NCBI RefSeq assembly: GCF_000473065.1
Contig: NZ_AXAZ01000001.1
Span: forward strand, 310,001-374,000
Origin: Bradyrhizobium sp. WSM1743
Lineage (GTDB): Bacteria > Pseudomonadota > Alphaproteobacteria > Rhizobiales > Xanthobacteraceae
DNA: 64,000 bases
Reading direction: 5' to 3'
The notes under the pieces are model-generated. The model was given only the letters and a program-made list of their open reading frames with translations. It was not told the DNA's origin and did no database searches. The position numbers and the translations under genes were made by a program. Below are positions 34,621 through 45,457 of this stretch, in pieces. Position 1 is the stretch's first letter, and each line of letters begins with the position of its first letter.

Positions 34621-35730
34621 TCACCCCTGTGCGGGGGGCTCCCCAACTGAACTAACCCCGCCGCCGCGTGCTGCTTCCGGCCCGCCGCTGAAGGCGGCGA
34701 CCAATTTTTCCAGGACCGGCGAGAAGCCGCCGTCCATGGGAACGATCGCCGCGGAGGACGGCAGTTCCGACGTTCGGTGGCAGGCCGTTGCATGTCCAGT
34801 GCCATCCGGCACGAGCTGCGGCATCTCAGTGCGGCAGCGCTCGATCACATAGGGGCAGCGGGTGTGAAAGCGGCACCCCCGCGGCGGATTGAGCGCGCTG
34901 GGAATCTCCCCCTGCAGCACAATCCGGCTGCTCTTTGCCCGCGGTTTAGGCACGGGGATCGCGGACAGCAGCGCGCGGCTGTAGGGATGGCGCGGTGCGG
35001 CGAACAGCGCGTCGGCTTCCGCGGTCTCGACGATCTGGCCGAGATTCATCACCGCTACGTGGTCCGCGATGTGCTTGACCACGGCGAGGTCGTGCGAGAC
35101 GAAGATGTAGGCGAGGCCGAGCCGGTCCTGGAGCGCGCGCAATAGGTTCAGGATCTGCGAGCGGATCGAGACGTCGAGCGCCGAGACCGGCTCGTCGCAG
35201 ATGATCAGCTTCGGCTCGACCGCGAGCGCGCGGGCAATCGCGATGCGCTGGCGCTGACCGCCGGAGAATTCATGCGGATAGCGTCGCGCGAGGCGCGGCT
35301 CCAGCCCGACCAGCCGCAGCAACTCGGCGACGCGCTCGGCCCGCCGCGTCGCCGGAACGAGTTCGTGCAGCGCTAGCGGCTCGGTCAGGATCTGGCCGAC
35401 CGTCATGCGCGGATTGAGCGAGGCATAAGGGTCCTGGAAGATGATTTGCGCTTCACGCCGGAAGGCGCGCAAGCCGCCGGCATCGAGCGAGAGGAGATCG
35501 CGGCCGTCGAAGCGAACCGTACCGGCATCTGGTTCGATCAGGCGCAGCACCAGGCGGCTGACGGTGGACTTGCCGCAACCGGATTCGCCGACGAGCGCCA
35601 GCGTCTTGCCGGCTTCCAGCGAGAAGGACACGCCATCGACCGCTTTGACATGCGCCAGCGCCCGGCCGAACAGCGAGCGCTCGGCGACGAAATGCTTGAC
35701 CAGGCCTTCGACCTCGAGGAGAGCGGTCAT
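34621..35730 (-). CDS. Peptide-type ABC ATP-binding protein (DppF-like), system 1
   Basis: 369 aa. Walker A GESGCGKST, signature FSGGQRQR, Walker B 'KLIICDEPVSALD', H-switch in 'IFVSHDLAVVKH', and the oligopeptide C-terminal domain with 'PRGCRFHTRCPYVIERC', a cysteine-rich motif that can hold an Fe-S cluster in some relatives. It carries a ~40-residue C-terminal tail beyond the family norm. Its stop is adjacent to the binding-protein start; repeat A3 separates it from the DppD-like gene. Confidence 0.93.
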   Translation of the reverse strand: MTALLEVEGLVKHFVAERSLFGRALAHVKAVDGVSFSLEAGKTLALVGESGCGKSTVSRLVLRLIEPDAGTVRFDGRDLLSLDAGGLRAFRREAQIIFQDPYASLNPRMTVGQILTEPLALHELVPATRRAERVAELLRLVGLEPRLARRYPHEFSGGQRQRIAIARALAVEPKLIICDEPVSALDVSIRSQILNLLRALQDRLGLAYIFVSHDLAVVKHIADHVAVMNLGQIVETAEADALFAAPRHPYSRALLSAIPVPKPRAKSSRIVLQGEIPSALNPPRGCRFHTRCPYVIERCRTEMPQLVPDGTGHATACHRTSELPSSAAIVPMDGGFSPVLEKLVAAFSGGPEAARGGGVSSVGEPPAQG

Positions 35731-35757
35731 CGTTTGCGATCCCCACGAAACCCGAGT

Positions 35758-35886
35758 TCGTGTCCCGGGCGCAGTGCAAAGCGGAGCTTTGCGCTGCTGA
35801 ACCGGGACCCAGTCTGTCGCGGCATGGGCCCCGGTTCAGCGCTGCACCACTGCGCTTCGCTTGTGCTGCACCGCGCCCGGGGCAGG
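35758..35886. repeat. Intergenic palindromic repeat, family A, copy 3
   Basis: Arms CGTGTCCCGGGCGC and CGCGCCCGGGGCA with inner GAACCGGGACCCA / TGGGCCCCGGTTC. Inner hairpin at 35776-35792 (GCAAAGC/GCTTTGC, loop GGA). Separates the two ATPase genes of system 1. Confidence 0.8.
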
Positions 35887-35905
35887 AGTGGAGAGAGCAG
35901 CGCCA

Positions 35906-36891
<986 letters not shown>

Positions 36892-36895
<4 letters not shown>

Positions 36896-37602
36896 GATTG
36901 CCCTGCGCGTGATGCTGCGATGCTGGCGTCGATGACGCTGCGATCGGTGTTGCCGGCCGGGTTCTGCCGCGTCGGCATGGAGGCGCGGAAGTGCACCCAG
37001 AGCTCATGGCTGACCCGCTCGAGCCGTTCGAGCTCGCTGAGCGGATCGGGATGATCGTCGGCGCGAATGTCCAGTGCCGGCCATTCCTCCTGGCCATGGA
37101 TCAACAGCGCCGCCGACTGCTTGCCGCGCTTGTCGCCGCCGGCGGCTTCGCCTGCGCGCATCGCAGCGAGCAGGCGGCGCGGGAAGGGAAGGCTGTCATT
37201 GGCGATGTAGGTCTTGGCCGTCTCGTCGAGCACGTCGGCGCCGGTGAGCATGTTGCCGGCGATCGAGAAGCCGCTGCCCGTGACGTGGCCGCACCAATCG
37301 ATGCAGTCGCGCCCGGTATGCGCGGCGATTGCGCCGCTGGCGTCCATGATATGGACCTGGCGGCTGTCGCGGCCGTCATCGGTCGCCAGCAGCGTGGCGA
37401 GCACGTCGTGGGCGTTGAGGCCCTCGCGCAGCAGCTTGACCCCATCGATGCCGTAATAGGGATTGACGAAGGCCTGCGTTGCGATCGCGCCGAGGCCGGC
37501 CGCGATATACGGCACGCGCGCGCCAACCGCGAAGAACCGGGTCGCGACAGCGATGCCGAACAGGCCGGTGGCAGGATCGCGCGCGATGATCGACCAGGTC
37601 AT
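36892..37602 (-). CDS. DUF1028 family protein (Ntn-hydrolase-like fold)
   Basis: 236 aa, matching the DUF1028 pattern: 'TWSIIARDPATGLFGIAVAT', 'GLGAIATQAFVNPYYGIDGV', 'GFSIAGNMLTGADVLDETAK'. The family is predicted to have an Ntn-hydrolase-like fold; the residue after the initiating Met is Thr, which could act as an N-terminal nucleophile if Met is removed (inference). It lies between the gamma-glutamyltransferase gene (9-bp gap) and a transporter ATPase (4-bp overlap), suggesting a role in hydrolysing the imported substrate. Confidence 0.85.
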
Positions 37603-37611
37603 GTGCTGCCT

Positions 37612-39417
37612 TCAGCGCCCCGCGGCGTAGCCCTGCATGCCGCGCGGATTGGCGGCGGCGCGCCGGCGTACCCCGACGCGCGAAGCCGCGGTGAGGCGCC
37701 CTTCCGACCAGTCGGGACCGACCTCAACGATATGCCCGCGCCCGCGCAGGTTCTCGATTGTCGCCTTCGGCACGCGGTTCTCGACCACGAGGACGCCGGG
37801 CCGCGCGGTGCGCGGCCAGAACGAGATCGGGAAATGCTCGGAATGCCAAGCCGGCGCATCGATCGCTTCCTGGAGATTGAGGTTGCAATGGACGTGGCGC
37901 AGGAAGAATTGCGTGATCCACTGGTCCTGCTGGTCGCCGCCGGGCGAGCCCCAGGCGAGGTAAGGCTCGCCATCGCGCAGCGCCATGGTCGGAGAGAGCG
38001 TGGTGCGCGGCCGCTTGCCCGGCGCGAGCGCGGCGGGATGGCCTTCCTCCAGCCAGAACATCTGGGCGCGGCTGCCGAGGCAAAAGCCGAGCTCGGGAAT
38101 GATCGGCGAGGATTGCAGCCAGCCGCCCGACGGCGTCGCGGACACCATGTTGCCGTCCCTGTCGATGATATCGAAATGCACGGTGTCGCCGCGCACCTCG
38201 CCGAAGCGGCCCACGGTCGGCTCGCCGGCGCCGAGCGCACCGACGGCCTCACGCTGGCCCTCGGCGCGGCGCAGCTTGACCACGCCGCCAAAGCCCTCGA
38301 CTGAGCCGGGAATGAAATCGAGCGAAGCCTTGTCGGTGACGAGCTTGCGGCGTTCGTCGTTATAGGCATCCGACAGCAGCGTCGCGATTGGAATCTCGTT
38401 GAACTTGGGATCGCCGTAGAACTTTTCGCGGTCGGCGAAGGCGAGTTTTGCGCATTCGATCTGGAGATGGATGAACTCCGGCCCGGTCGGCTCGAGCCCG
38501 TCGAGCGCGAAACCCTTCAGCAGCGCGAGCTGCTGCAGCGTCACCGGGCCCTGGCTCCAGACGCCGGCCTTGCAGACAGTATAGCGGCCGTAATCATAGG
38601 TGAGCGGCGCTTCGATGGTCGGCTGCCAGCGCGCCATGTCGTCGGCGGAGAGCACGCCGCGATGCGGGGAGCCACTGACGTCCATCACTTCCTGCGTCCG
38701 GCAGAACTTGTCGATGGCTTCGGCGACGAAGCCTTGCGACCAGGCTTTTCGCGCGCGCTCGATCTCGGCATCGCGGCCACCGCCGCCGCTTTCCGCTTCG
38801 CTCAGGATCCGGGCGTAGGTCGCAGCCAGCGTCTTGTTGGTGAAGAGCGTGCCGGGCTTCGGCACCGCGCCGTTCGGAAGATAGACGGCGGCCGATGTCG
38901 GCCAGTGCTGGCGGAACAATTGCTCGACTGTCTGGATCGTGGCGCAGGCGCGTTCGACCAGCGGATAGCCGTCGCGCGCATAGGAGATCGCGGGCTCCAG
39001 CACGTCGCGCACGCGCATCGTGCCGTAGTCGCGCAGCAGCATCATCCAGGATTCGAAGGTGCCGGGGACGCAGGCAGCGAGCAGGCCAGTGCCCGGCACC
39101 ATGTCGAGACCTTCGCTTCTGTAGTGAGCGATGGTGGCGCGCGCGGGCGCAGGGCCCTGGCCGCAGATCACCTCGGTGCGGCCGCTCTTGATGTCATGCA
39201 CGATGATAGGCACGTCGCCGCCGGGGCCGTTCAGATGCGGCTCGACAATCTGAAGTGTGAAGGCAGTCGCAACGCCGGCATCGAAGGCATTGCCGCCCTT
39301 CTCCAAAATACCCATGCCGACCGCGGTCGCGATCCAGTGCGTGGTGGCAACGACCCCGAACGTGCCCTCGATCTCGGGCCTCGTCGTGAACGGATCGGGA
39401 TTGATATTGCTGCCCAT
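37612..39417 (-). CDS. ggt: Gamma-glutamyltransferase family protein
   Basis: 601 aa. An Ntn-hydrolase precursor that should self-cleave before T412 in 'RGDTVHFDIIDRDGNMVSAT', giving large and small subunits; 'GGNAFDAGVATAFTLQIVEPHLNGPGG' near residues 41-67 and 'SPGGDQQDQ' in the small subunit are also typical. No signal peptide is visible, unlike periplasmic Ggt, so it probably works in the cytosol on imported gamma-glutamyl compounds. Start ATG 39417 with an AAGG-type site upstream. Flanked by two peptide importers. Some homologues are acylases or cephalosporin-acylase-like rather than true transpeptidases. Confidence 0.88.
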   Translation of the reverse strand: MGSNINPDPFTTRPEIEGTFGVVATTHWIATAVGMGILEKGGNAFDAGVATAFTLQIVEPHLNGPGGDVPIIVHDIKSGRTEVICGQGPAPARATIAHYRSEGLDMVPGTGLLAACVPGTFESWMMLLRDYGTMRVRDVLEPAISYARDGYPLVERACATIQTVEQLFRQHWPTSAAVYLPNGAVPKPGTLFTNKTLAATYARILSEAESGGGGRDAEIERARKAWSQGFVAEAIDKFCRTQEVMDVSGSPHRGVLSADDMARWQPTIEAPLTYDYGRYTVCKAGVWSQGPVTLQQLALLKGFALDGLEPTGPEFIHLQIECAKLAFADREKFYGDPKFNEIPIATLLSDAYNDERRKLVTDKASLDFIPGSVEGFGGVVKLRRAEGQREAVGALGAGEPTVGRFGEVRGDTVHFDIIDRDGNMVSATPSGGWLQSSPIIPELGFCLGSRAQMFWLEEGHPAALAPGKRPRTTLSPTMALRDGEPYLAWGSPGGDQQDQWITQFFLRHVHCNLNLQEAIDAPAWHSEHFPISFWPRTARPGVLVVENRVPKATIENLRGRGHIVEVGPDWSEGRLTAASRVGVRRRAAANPRGMQGYAAGR

Positions 39418-39504
39418 GGGCCTTCACCACCTTATTTCCGGCGCGCGCAATTGATCACAGCCGATGCCGCGCCGCCAATGCGCAGGCCGCATGGCACGCG
39501 CGCG

Positions 39505-40494
39505 TCACGCCGGGACCGGCGCGGTGTTGACCGCGTGGCACGCGACGCCGTCGATCAGTTCCGGGATTTCCTTGCGGCAGAGATCGAACGCCAGCGGGCA
39601 GCGCGGATTGAAGGCGCAGCCGGAGGGCGGATTGATCGGGTTCGGAATCTCGCCCTTGACCGGAATGCGCTGCCGGCCGCTCATGGCGAGATCAGGCACC
39701 GCGCCCAGCAGCATCTTGGTGTAGGGCATGCGCGGACGGGCGAACAGCTCGCGTCCTTCCGCGATCTCGACGATGCGGCCGAGATACATCACGCCGACGC
39801 GGCTCGCCATGTGGCGCACCACGGCGAGGTTGTGGCTGATGAACATGTAGGTCAGGCCGAACTTGTCCTGGAGATCGCGCATCAGATTGAGGATCTGCGC
39901 CTGCACGGAGACATCGAGCGCCGACGTCGGCTCGTCGCAAACGATGAACTCGGCATCCGATGCGAGCGCCCGGGCGATCGCGATGCGCTGGCGTTGGCCG
40001 CCGGAGAATTCGTGCGGGTATTTCAGCCGGTCGTCGGGGTGCAGGCCGACGAGGCTGAGCAGCTCGCCGACGCGAGCCTGGATGTCGCGCTCGCCCTGGA
40101 TCAGGTCGAAAGCGCGGATCGGCTCGGAGATGATGGCATCAACCCGGAAGCGCGGGTTCAGGCTCGCATAGGGATCCTGGAAGATCATCTGAATGCGGCG
40201 GCGCAGCTTCCGCCGCGCTGGAGCTTGCCGCGGATCTGTCATGGAGACGCCGTCGATCAGCACGTCGCCGGAGCTTGGCGGCAGGAGACCAACGACCATC
40301 CGCGCTACCGTGGTCTTGCCGGAGCCGGACTCGCCAACCAGGGCAAACGTCTCGCCCTTCCTGATGTCGAAGGTGACGTGATCGACGGCCTTGAGATATT
40401 CGAGATGCCCGCCCTCGAGCACGCGATTCAGCCAGGGTTTTGAGACGTCGAAGACGCGGCGCAGATTGGTGGCCTGGACGAAGGGCATGCTCAT
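39505..40494 (-). CDS. Peptide-type ABC ATP-binding protein (DppF-like), system 2
   Basis: 329 aa. Walker A GESGSGKTT, 'MIFQDPYASLNPRFRVDAI', signature FSGGQRQR, Walker B 'EFIVCDEPTSALDVS', 'MFISHNLAVVRHM', and C-terminal 'PPSGCAFNPRCPLAFDLC'. The start overlaps the DppD-like stop by 4 bp. It is the last gene of transporter system 2, directly followed by the gamma-glutamyltransferase gene. Confidence 0.93.
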   Translation of the reverse strand: MSMPFVQATNLRRVFDVSKPWLNRVLEGGHLEYLKAVDHVTFDIRKGETFALVGESGSGKTTVARMVVGLLPPSSGDVLIDGVSMTDPRQAPARRKLRRRIQMIFQDPYASLNPRFRVDAIISEPIRAFDLIQGERDIQARVGELLSLVGLHPDDRLKYPHEFSGGQRQRIAIARALASDAEFIVCDEPTSALDVSVQAQILNLMRDLQDKFGLTYMFISHNLAVVRHMASRVGVMYLGRIVEIAEGRELFARPRMPYTKMLLGAVPDLAMSGRQRIPVKGEIPNPINPPSGCAFNPRCPLAFDLCRKEIPELIDGVACHAVNTAPVPA

Positions 40495-41477
40495 GCCGCG
40501 CTCTCCGCCGGCAGGTTGTCATAGAGATGGCAGGCGACCGATTGCGCGCCGCGCGGCAGCGGCTCCGGCCGCTCGACACGGCAACGATCGAAGGCGAACG
40601 CGCAGCGCGGATTGAACGAGCAGCCGCGCGGAATCGCCGACAGGCGCGGCATCGAGCCCGGGATCTGCACCAGCCGCTTGTCCTCGCCGGCAAGCGTCGG
40701 GATCGCGCCCATCAGGCCTTTGGCGTAAGGGTGCAGCGGGTTCTTCACAACGTCCTGCACCGGGCCGATCTCGGCGATGCGGCCGGCATACATCACCGCG
40801 ACGCGGTCGGAGGTTTCGGCGATGACGCCCATATCGTGGGTCACCAGCATCACGGCGGTGCCGTGATCGCGTCCGAGCCGTTTGATCAGCGAGATGATCT
40901 GCGCCTGCACGGAAACGTCGAGGGCGGTGGTCGGCTCGTCCGCGATGATCAGCTCCGGCTCCGCGCAGATCGCGAGCGCAATCACGACGCGCTGGCGCAT
41001 ACCGCCGGAGAATTCGTGGGGATAGCCGTCGATGCGCTTTTCCGGCGCGGGGATGCCGACCTCGGCCAAGAGGTCGATGGCGCGGCGGCGGGCGGCCGTT
41101 TCGGAAAGATTGAGATGGGTGCGAATGGTCTCGACGATCTGGTCGCCGACCCGGTACAGCGGATTGAGCGATGTCAGCGGATCCTGGAAGATCATGCCGA
41201 TGCGCTTGCCCCTGATACGGCGCATCTCCTCCGGCGGCAGATTGTCGATGCGCAGCCCCGCCAGATGAATCTCGCCGCCAGCAATGCGGCCGGGCGGATC
41301 GATCAGGCCGATCACCGAGAGGCCGGTGACGGACTTGCCGGCGCCGGATTCGCCGACGACGCCGAGCACCTCGCCCTTGGCGATGTCGAAGGAGACGCCG
41401 TCGATGGCGCGCAGTGTGCCGCGGCGGGAGGCGAACTCCACGTGCAGATCGCGTACGGAAAGGACGGGTTCGGTCAT
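40491..41477 (-). CDS. Peptide-type ABC ATP-binding protein (DppD-like), system 2
   Basis: 328 aa. Walker A GESGAGKSV, 'MIFQDPLTSLNPLYRVGDQI', signature FSGGMRQR, Walker B 'ELIIADEPTTALDVS', 'MLVTHDMGVIAET', and 'PRGCSFNPRCAFAFDRC'. Works as a heterodimer with the DppF-like subunit to power import. Fourteen bases separate it from the upstream DppC-like gene. Confidence 0.93.
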   Translation of the reverse strand: MTEPVLSVRDLHVEFASRRGTLRAIDGVSFDIAKGEVLGVVGESGAGKSVTGLSVIGLIDPPGRIAGGEIHLAGLRIDNLPPEEMRRIRGKRIGMIFQDPLTSLNPLYRVGDQIVETIRTHLNLSETAARRRAIDLLAEVGIPAPEKRIDGYPHEFSGGMRQRVVIALAICAEPELIIADEPTTALDVSVQAQIISLIKRLGRDHGTAVMLVTHDMGVIAETSDRVAVMYAGRIAEIGPVQDVVKNPLHPYAKGLMGAIPTLAGEDKRLVQIPGSMPRLSAIPRGCSFNPRCAFAFDRCRVERPEPLPRGAQSVACHLYDNLPAESAA

Positions 41478-41490
41478 GGACGAGGCGTAC

Positions 41491-42462
41491 TCATCGAAGC
41501 TTCGGGTTAAGCGCGTCGCGCAGCCAGTCGCCGAGCAGATTGATCGACAGGATCAGCGCGGCCAGCGCGAGCCCGGGGAAAGCGACGATCCACCATTCAC
41601 CCGCGAACAGGTAGTTGTTGCCGATGCGGATCAGGGTGCCGAGCGAGGGCATGGTGTCGGGCAGGCCGACGCCGAGGAAGGACAGTGTCGCCTCGGTGAT
41701 GATGGCAAGCGCGAGGTTGATCGTGGCGATGACCAGGATCGGGCCCATCGTGTTCGGCAGCACATGCCGCAGCATGATCTTCGGCGCGGGCAGGCCGATC
41801 AGCTGCGCGGCGGCCACGTAGTCCTTGTTCTTCTCGACCATGACCGAGCTGCGCACGGTCCGGGCGTAGCCCACCCAGAAGCTCAGGCCGATCGAGATCA
41901 CCAGCACCGCCAGCATGCTGGTGGCGTCCAGCCGGTTGCCGAGGATCGATTTCGCGATGCCGTTGACCAAGAGCGCGATCAGGATGGCAGGGAAGGTGAG
42001 CTGCACGTCGGCGATCCGCATGATCACGCTGTCGACTGCGCCTCCGAAATAGCCGGCGATCAGGCCGAGCGCGATGCCGAGCGCGCCGGCGAAGATCACG
42101 CCGGCCACACCGACGGCGAGCGAGATGCGCATGCCGTAGAGGATGGCGGATAACACGTCGCGGCCCTGCTCGTCGGTGCCGAGCAGGAACGGGCTCTGAC
42201 CATCGGCGGTCCAGAGCGGCGAGATCCGCGAATTGATCAATTGGAGCTGGGCCGGATCGAACGGGTTCTGCACCGCAAGCACGGATGCAAAGATCGCAAG
42301 CAGGAAGAACAGGACCGTGATGGCCGCTGCCACCATGGTGAGCTTGGAGCGCCGGAACGAATAGAAGAGGTCGCTGTCGAGCGCGCGGCTGAACCAGCCG
42401 TGGGCGGCATGCGTCGGCTGCGCGCCTTGCTTGTCGGAATTGGAAACGACTGCGTCGGACAT
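41491..42462 (-). CDS. Peptide-type ABC transporter permease (DppC-like), system 2
   Basis: 323 aa. OppC-type N-terminal domain with one TM segment (~45-65), 'FLLGTDEQGRDVLSAILYGM', and EAA loop 'VAAAQLIGLPAPKIMLRHVLP'; six TM segments in all. Follows the DppB-like gene by 10 bp. A ~40-residue polar N-terminus precedes TM1. Confidence 0.92.
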   Translation of the reverse strand: MSDAVVSNSDKQGAQPTHAAHGWFSRALDSDLFYSFRRSKLTMVAAAITVLFFLLAIFASVLAVQNPFDPAQLQLINSRISPLWTADGQSPFLLGTDEQGRDVLSAILYGMRISLAVGVAGVIFAGALGIALGLIAGYFGGAVDSVIMRIADVQLTFPAILIALLVNGIAKSILGNRLDATSMLAVLVISIGLSFWVGYARTVRSSVMVEKNKDYVAAAQLIGLPAPKIMLRHVLPNTMGPILVIATINLALAIITEATLSFLGVGLPDTMPSLGTLIRIGNNYLFAGEWWIVAFPGLALAALILSINLLGDWLRDALNPKLR

Positions 42463-42472
42463 GCAGGGTGCC

Positions 42473-43453
42473 TTATGCGGCGCGACCGACGGTCGAACGC
42501 AGGCGCGGATCGACCACCGTGTAGAGGATATCGACCACCAGGTTGATGGTGACGAAAATCAGCGAGACCATCAGCAAATAGGCGGCCATGATCGGGATAT
42601 CGACGTTTTGCACGGCCTGCACGAACAGAAGTCCCATGCCCGGCCATTGGAACACGGTCTCGGTGATGATCGAAAATGCAATAACCGAGCCAAACTGCAG
42701 TCCGGCCACGGTGATCACCGGAATAAGAGTGTTCTTCAGCGCGTGGCCGAAATGGATGGCGCGGGTGGTCAGCCCCCGGGCGCGGGCGAAGCGGATATAG
42801 TCAGTTCGCAGCACCTCCAGCATCTCCGCGCGTACCAGCCGCATGATCAGGGTCATCTGGAACAGGCCGAGCGTGATCGAGGGCATGATCAGCGCCTTCA
42901 GTCCGGACAGCGTGAGCAGGCCCGTCGTCCACCAGCCGAGCTTGACCACCTCGCCGCGGCCGAACGAGGGCAACCAGCCCAATGTCACCGCGAACAGATA
43001 GATCAGGAGGATGCCGATCAGGAACGTCGGCAGCGAGATGCCGATCAACGAGATCGCCTGGAATAACTTAGCCAGCACGGTGTCGCGCTTGAGCGCGGAA
43101 TAGACGCCCATGAGGATGCCGAACACCATCGCGAACACGGTCGCGCAGATCGCAAGTTCCAGCGTCGCGGGCATGCGCTCGCTGAGCAGCGCCGAGACTG
43201 GTTGACGAAACTGGTAGGAGACGCCGAACTTGAACTGCGCGGCATCGGCGAAATAGCGCACGAATTGCACCGGCACGGGATCGTCGAGGCCGAGCGACTT
43301 GCGCACGATCGCGCGCTCGGCCGCCGAGGTGTCAATGGAGACGATCTGGTTGACGGGGTCGCCGGCGAAGCGGAACATCGAGAACGCGATGATGCCGACG
43401 GCGAACATGACGCCGATGGCCTGAACGGCGCGGCGAAGCGTGAAAGCGAGCAT
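42473..43453 (-). CDS. Peptide-type ABC transporter permease (DppB-like), system 2
   Basis: 326 aa from ATG 43453 (MLAFTLRRAVQAIGVMFAVG); a GTG nine bases earlier is possible. Six TM segments with EAA loop 'IRFARARGLTTRAIHFGHAL' and 'FQWPGMGLLFVQAVQNVDIP' near the C-terminus. Pairs with the DppC-like subunit and sits ~100 bp downstream of the binding-protein gene. Confidence 0.92.
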   Translation of the reverse strand: MLAFTLRRAVQAIGVMFAVGIIAFSMFRFAGDPVNQIVSIDTSAAERAIVRKSLGLDDPVPVQFVRYFADAAQFKFGVSYQFRQPVSALLSERMPATLELAICATVFAMVFGILMGVYSALKRDTVLAKLFQAISLIGISLPTFLIGILLIYLFAVTLGWLPSFGRGEVVKLGWWTTGLLTLSGLKALIMPSITLGLFQMTLIMRLVRAEMLEVLRTDYIRFARARGLTTRAIHFGHALKNTLIPVITVAGLQFGSVIAFSIITETVFQWPGMGLLFVQAVQNVDIPIMAAYLLMVSLIFVTINLVVDILYTVVDPRLRSTVGRAA

Positions 43454-43557
43454 GCCTTCCACTTTCCTTGGGTCTGCATACGGCCGACGTCCTTGTCAGC
43501 CGGAAAAGGAAAGATCCCGGAAGCCTGACTCTGCCGGGACCTCGTGTTCAAACGACG

Positions 43558-45153
43558 CTATTCCTTCTTGGTCGCCCAGTGGAACATGACGAGATTGTCG
43601 GCACGCTGCGGCAGGTTGACCTTCTTCGAGACGCCCCAGGCCAGCGCCTGCTGGTGCAGCGGGATGTAGGACCAGTCCTTGTTACCGATTTCGTAGGCCT
43701 GCTTGATCAGCTGGTTGCGCTTGGCGGTGTCGGTTTCGACCAGCACCTTGTCGGTGATGGCATCGAACTCCTTGTTGCAATAGCCGCCGAGATTGGCCTC
43801 GCCGCGCGAGGATTTCGCATCGTCGCGGCAGCCCATGATGTCGTAGAGCACGTTATGGGAGTCCATCGTGCTCGGCGTCCAGCCCAGGAGGTAGAACGAG
43901 GTCTGGTAGCCGCCCTGCTTCAGCACCTTGGCGAAGTACTGCGCCTTCGGCTGCGCCAGCAGATTGATCTTGACGCCGATGCGGGCGAGCATGCCGACGA
44001 CGGCCTGGCAGATCGCGGCGTCGTTGACGTAACGATCGTTCGGGCAGTCCATGGTGACCTCGAAGCCATCGGGGTAACCGGCCTCGGTCAGGAGCTTTTT
44101 GGCGCCGTCAGGATCGAATTTCGGCCGCGTGAACTCCTTCGACAGGATGAACAGTTCCGGGGCGATCATCAGGGCCGACGGTGTCGACAGCCCGCGCATC
44201 ACGCGCGTCTTGATCAGCTCGATGTCGATCGCCTTGTAGAAGGCCTCGCGGACACGGACGTCCTTGAAGGGGTTCTTGCCCTTGATGTTGGAGTAGAGCA
44301 GCTCGTCACGCATCTGGTCGAAACCGATAAAGATGGTGCGCAGCTCCGGCCCCTTCAGCACCTGGGCATTCGGGCTGGAGTCGACGCGGGAGATGTCCTG
44401 GATCGGCACCGGCTCGATGACGTCGACTTCGCCCGAGAGCAGCGCGGCGACGCGGGTGGCGTCGGAAGAGATCGGGGTGAAGATGATCTCCTTCAGATTG
44501 CCTTCCATCTTGCCCCAGTAATTGGGATTGGCCTTGAACACCGTCTTCACGCCGGGCTGATGGCTTTCGATGATGAAGGGACCGGTGCCGTTCTCGTGCA
44601 GCGAGGCATAGCTCGGCGTGGTCGCCGCCACCGGCGTCGGATCGACGACGTTGTTCTCCTCGGCCCATTTCTTGTCCATGATGTACCAGACATCCCACGA
44701 GTTATGCAGGATGGGATTGGGCGAGGGCAGGACGAAATCGACGGTGTAGTCGTCGACCTTGACCACCTTGACGTCGGGGGCAAGGCGGGTCTGCATGTTC
44801 GACCCCTTCTTGCGGACGCGGTCGGCCGAGAACAGCACGTCATCGGCGGTGAAGGGGTCGCCATTGTGGAATTTCACGCCCTTGCGCAAATGGAAGCGCC
44901 AGCGCGTCGGCTCCGGGGTTTCCCAGCTTTCCGCCAGCGCCGGGATGATCTTGAGATCCTTGTCGCGCGCGGTGAGGCCCTGATAGACGTGGCCGAGATG
45001 GGCGTGGGTGGTGCTCTCGTTCAGGGTATAGGGATCGAGCGACTTCAGGTCACCCTGGTTGGCATAACGTAGCGTCTGGCTCGACGCAGGCGAGGCCGCC
45101 AACGCAAGCGTACCGGCGAGCGTCGCCGCAAACAGACTTCGACCGACTGACAT
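43558..45153 (-). CDS. Peptide-type ABC substrate-binding protein (SBP_bac_5), system 2
   Basis: 531 aa from ATG 45153, supported by GAGAGGG ~6 nt upstream and the signal peptide SVGRSLFAATLAGTLALAAS...ASSQ. The frame is open much further upstream, but that part lacks any family match. Family features: 'LRYANQGDLKSLDPYTLNES', 'LRKGVKFHNGDPFTADDVLF', 'NGTGPFIIESHQPGVKTVFK'. First gene of the 14-kb minus-strand array, so the promoter for the whole array should lie in 45154-45457. It is only distantly similar to the system 1 binding protein, so the two systems probably take different substrates. Confidence 0.93.
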   Translation of the reverse strand: MSVGRSLFAATLAGTLALAASPASSQTLRYANQGDLKSLDPYTLNESTTHAHLGHVYQGLTARDKDLKIIPALAESWETPEPTRWRFHLRKGVKFHNGDPFTADDVLFSADRVRKKGSNMQTRLAPDVKVVKVDDYTVDFVLPSPNPILHNSWDVWYIMDKKWAEENNVVDPTPVAATTPSYASLHENGTGPFIIESHQPGVKTVFKANPNYWGKMEGNLKEIIFTPISSDATRVAALLSGEVDVIEPVPIQDISRVDSSPNAQVLKGPELRTIFIGFDQMRDELLYSNIKGKNPFKDVRVREAFYKAIDIELIKTRVMRGLSTPSALMIAPELFILSKEFTRPKFDPDGAKKLLTEAGYPDGFEVTMDCPNDRYVNDAAICQAVVGMLARIGVKINLLAQPKAQYFAKVLKQGGYQTSFYLLGWTPSTMDSHNVLYDIMGCRDDAKSSRGEANLGGYCNKEFDAITDKVLVETDTAKRNQLIKQAYEIGNKDWSYIPLHQQALAWGVSKKVNLPQRADNLVMFHWATKKE

Positions 45154-45457
45154 TCTTGACCCTCTCCACACCGCCACGCCGGTGATTTTTGATTGTTCGG
45201 CGGGGCTGACTGATCCATGTTGCCCAGAGTTCTCGACCCGTGCAAGCGCCATTCCAGCAAGGAACGCGCCAAGTTGCACCGCTGTGCAGCAATGCTGCCC
45301 GTGTCGCCCGGCATGGAGGACCGCGCCTTTCGACTTTGGTTGACCATACCGGCTGATTGCAGGACCGGGCATATCGCGCCGGCATCAGGTCGCTTGCGTT
45401 GCGCCGCAACTCGCGGCGATACTCCGACAGGCCGCTCGAATCTCATATGGAGGGGAC
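45154..45457. promoter_or_regulatory. Divergent promoter region
   Basis: 304 bp between the divergent binding-protein gene and the DUF6489 gene. It should contain promoters in both directions. The only element I can point to is a TTGACC at 45340-45345 facing the DUF6489 gene, without a good -10. No repeat family member and no clear operator were seen. Confidence 0.4.
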
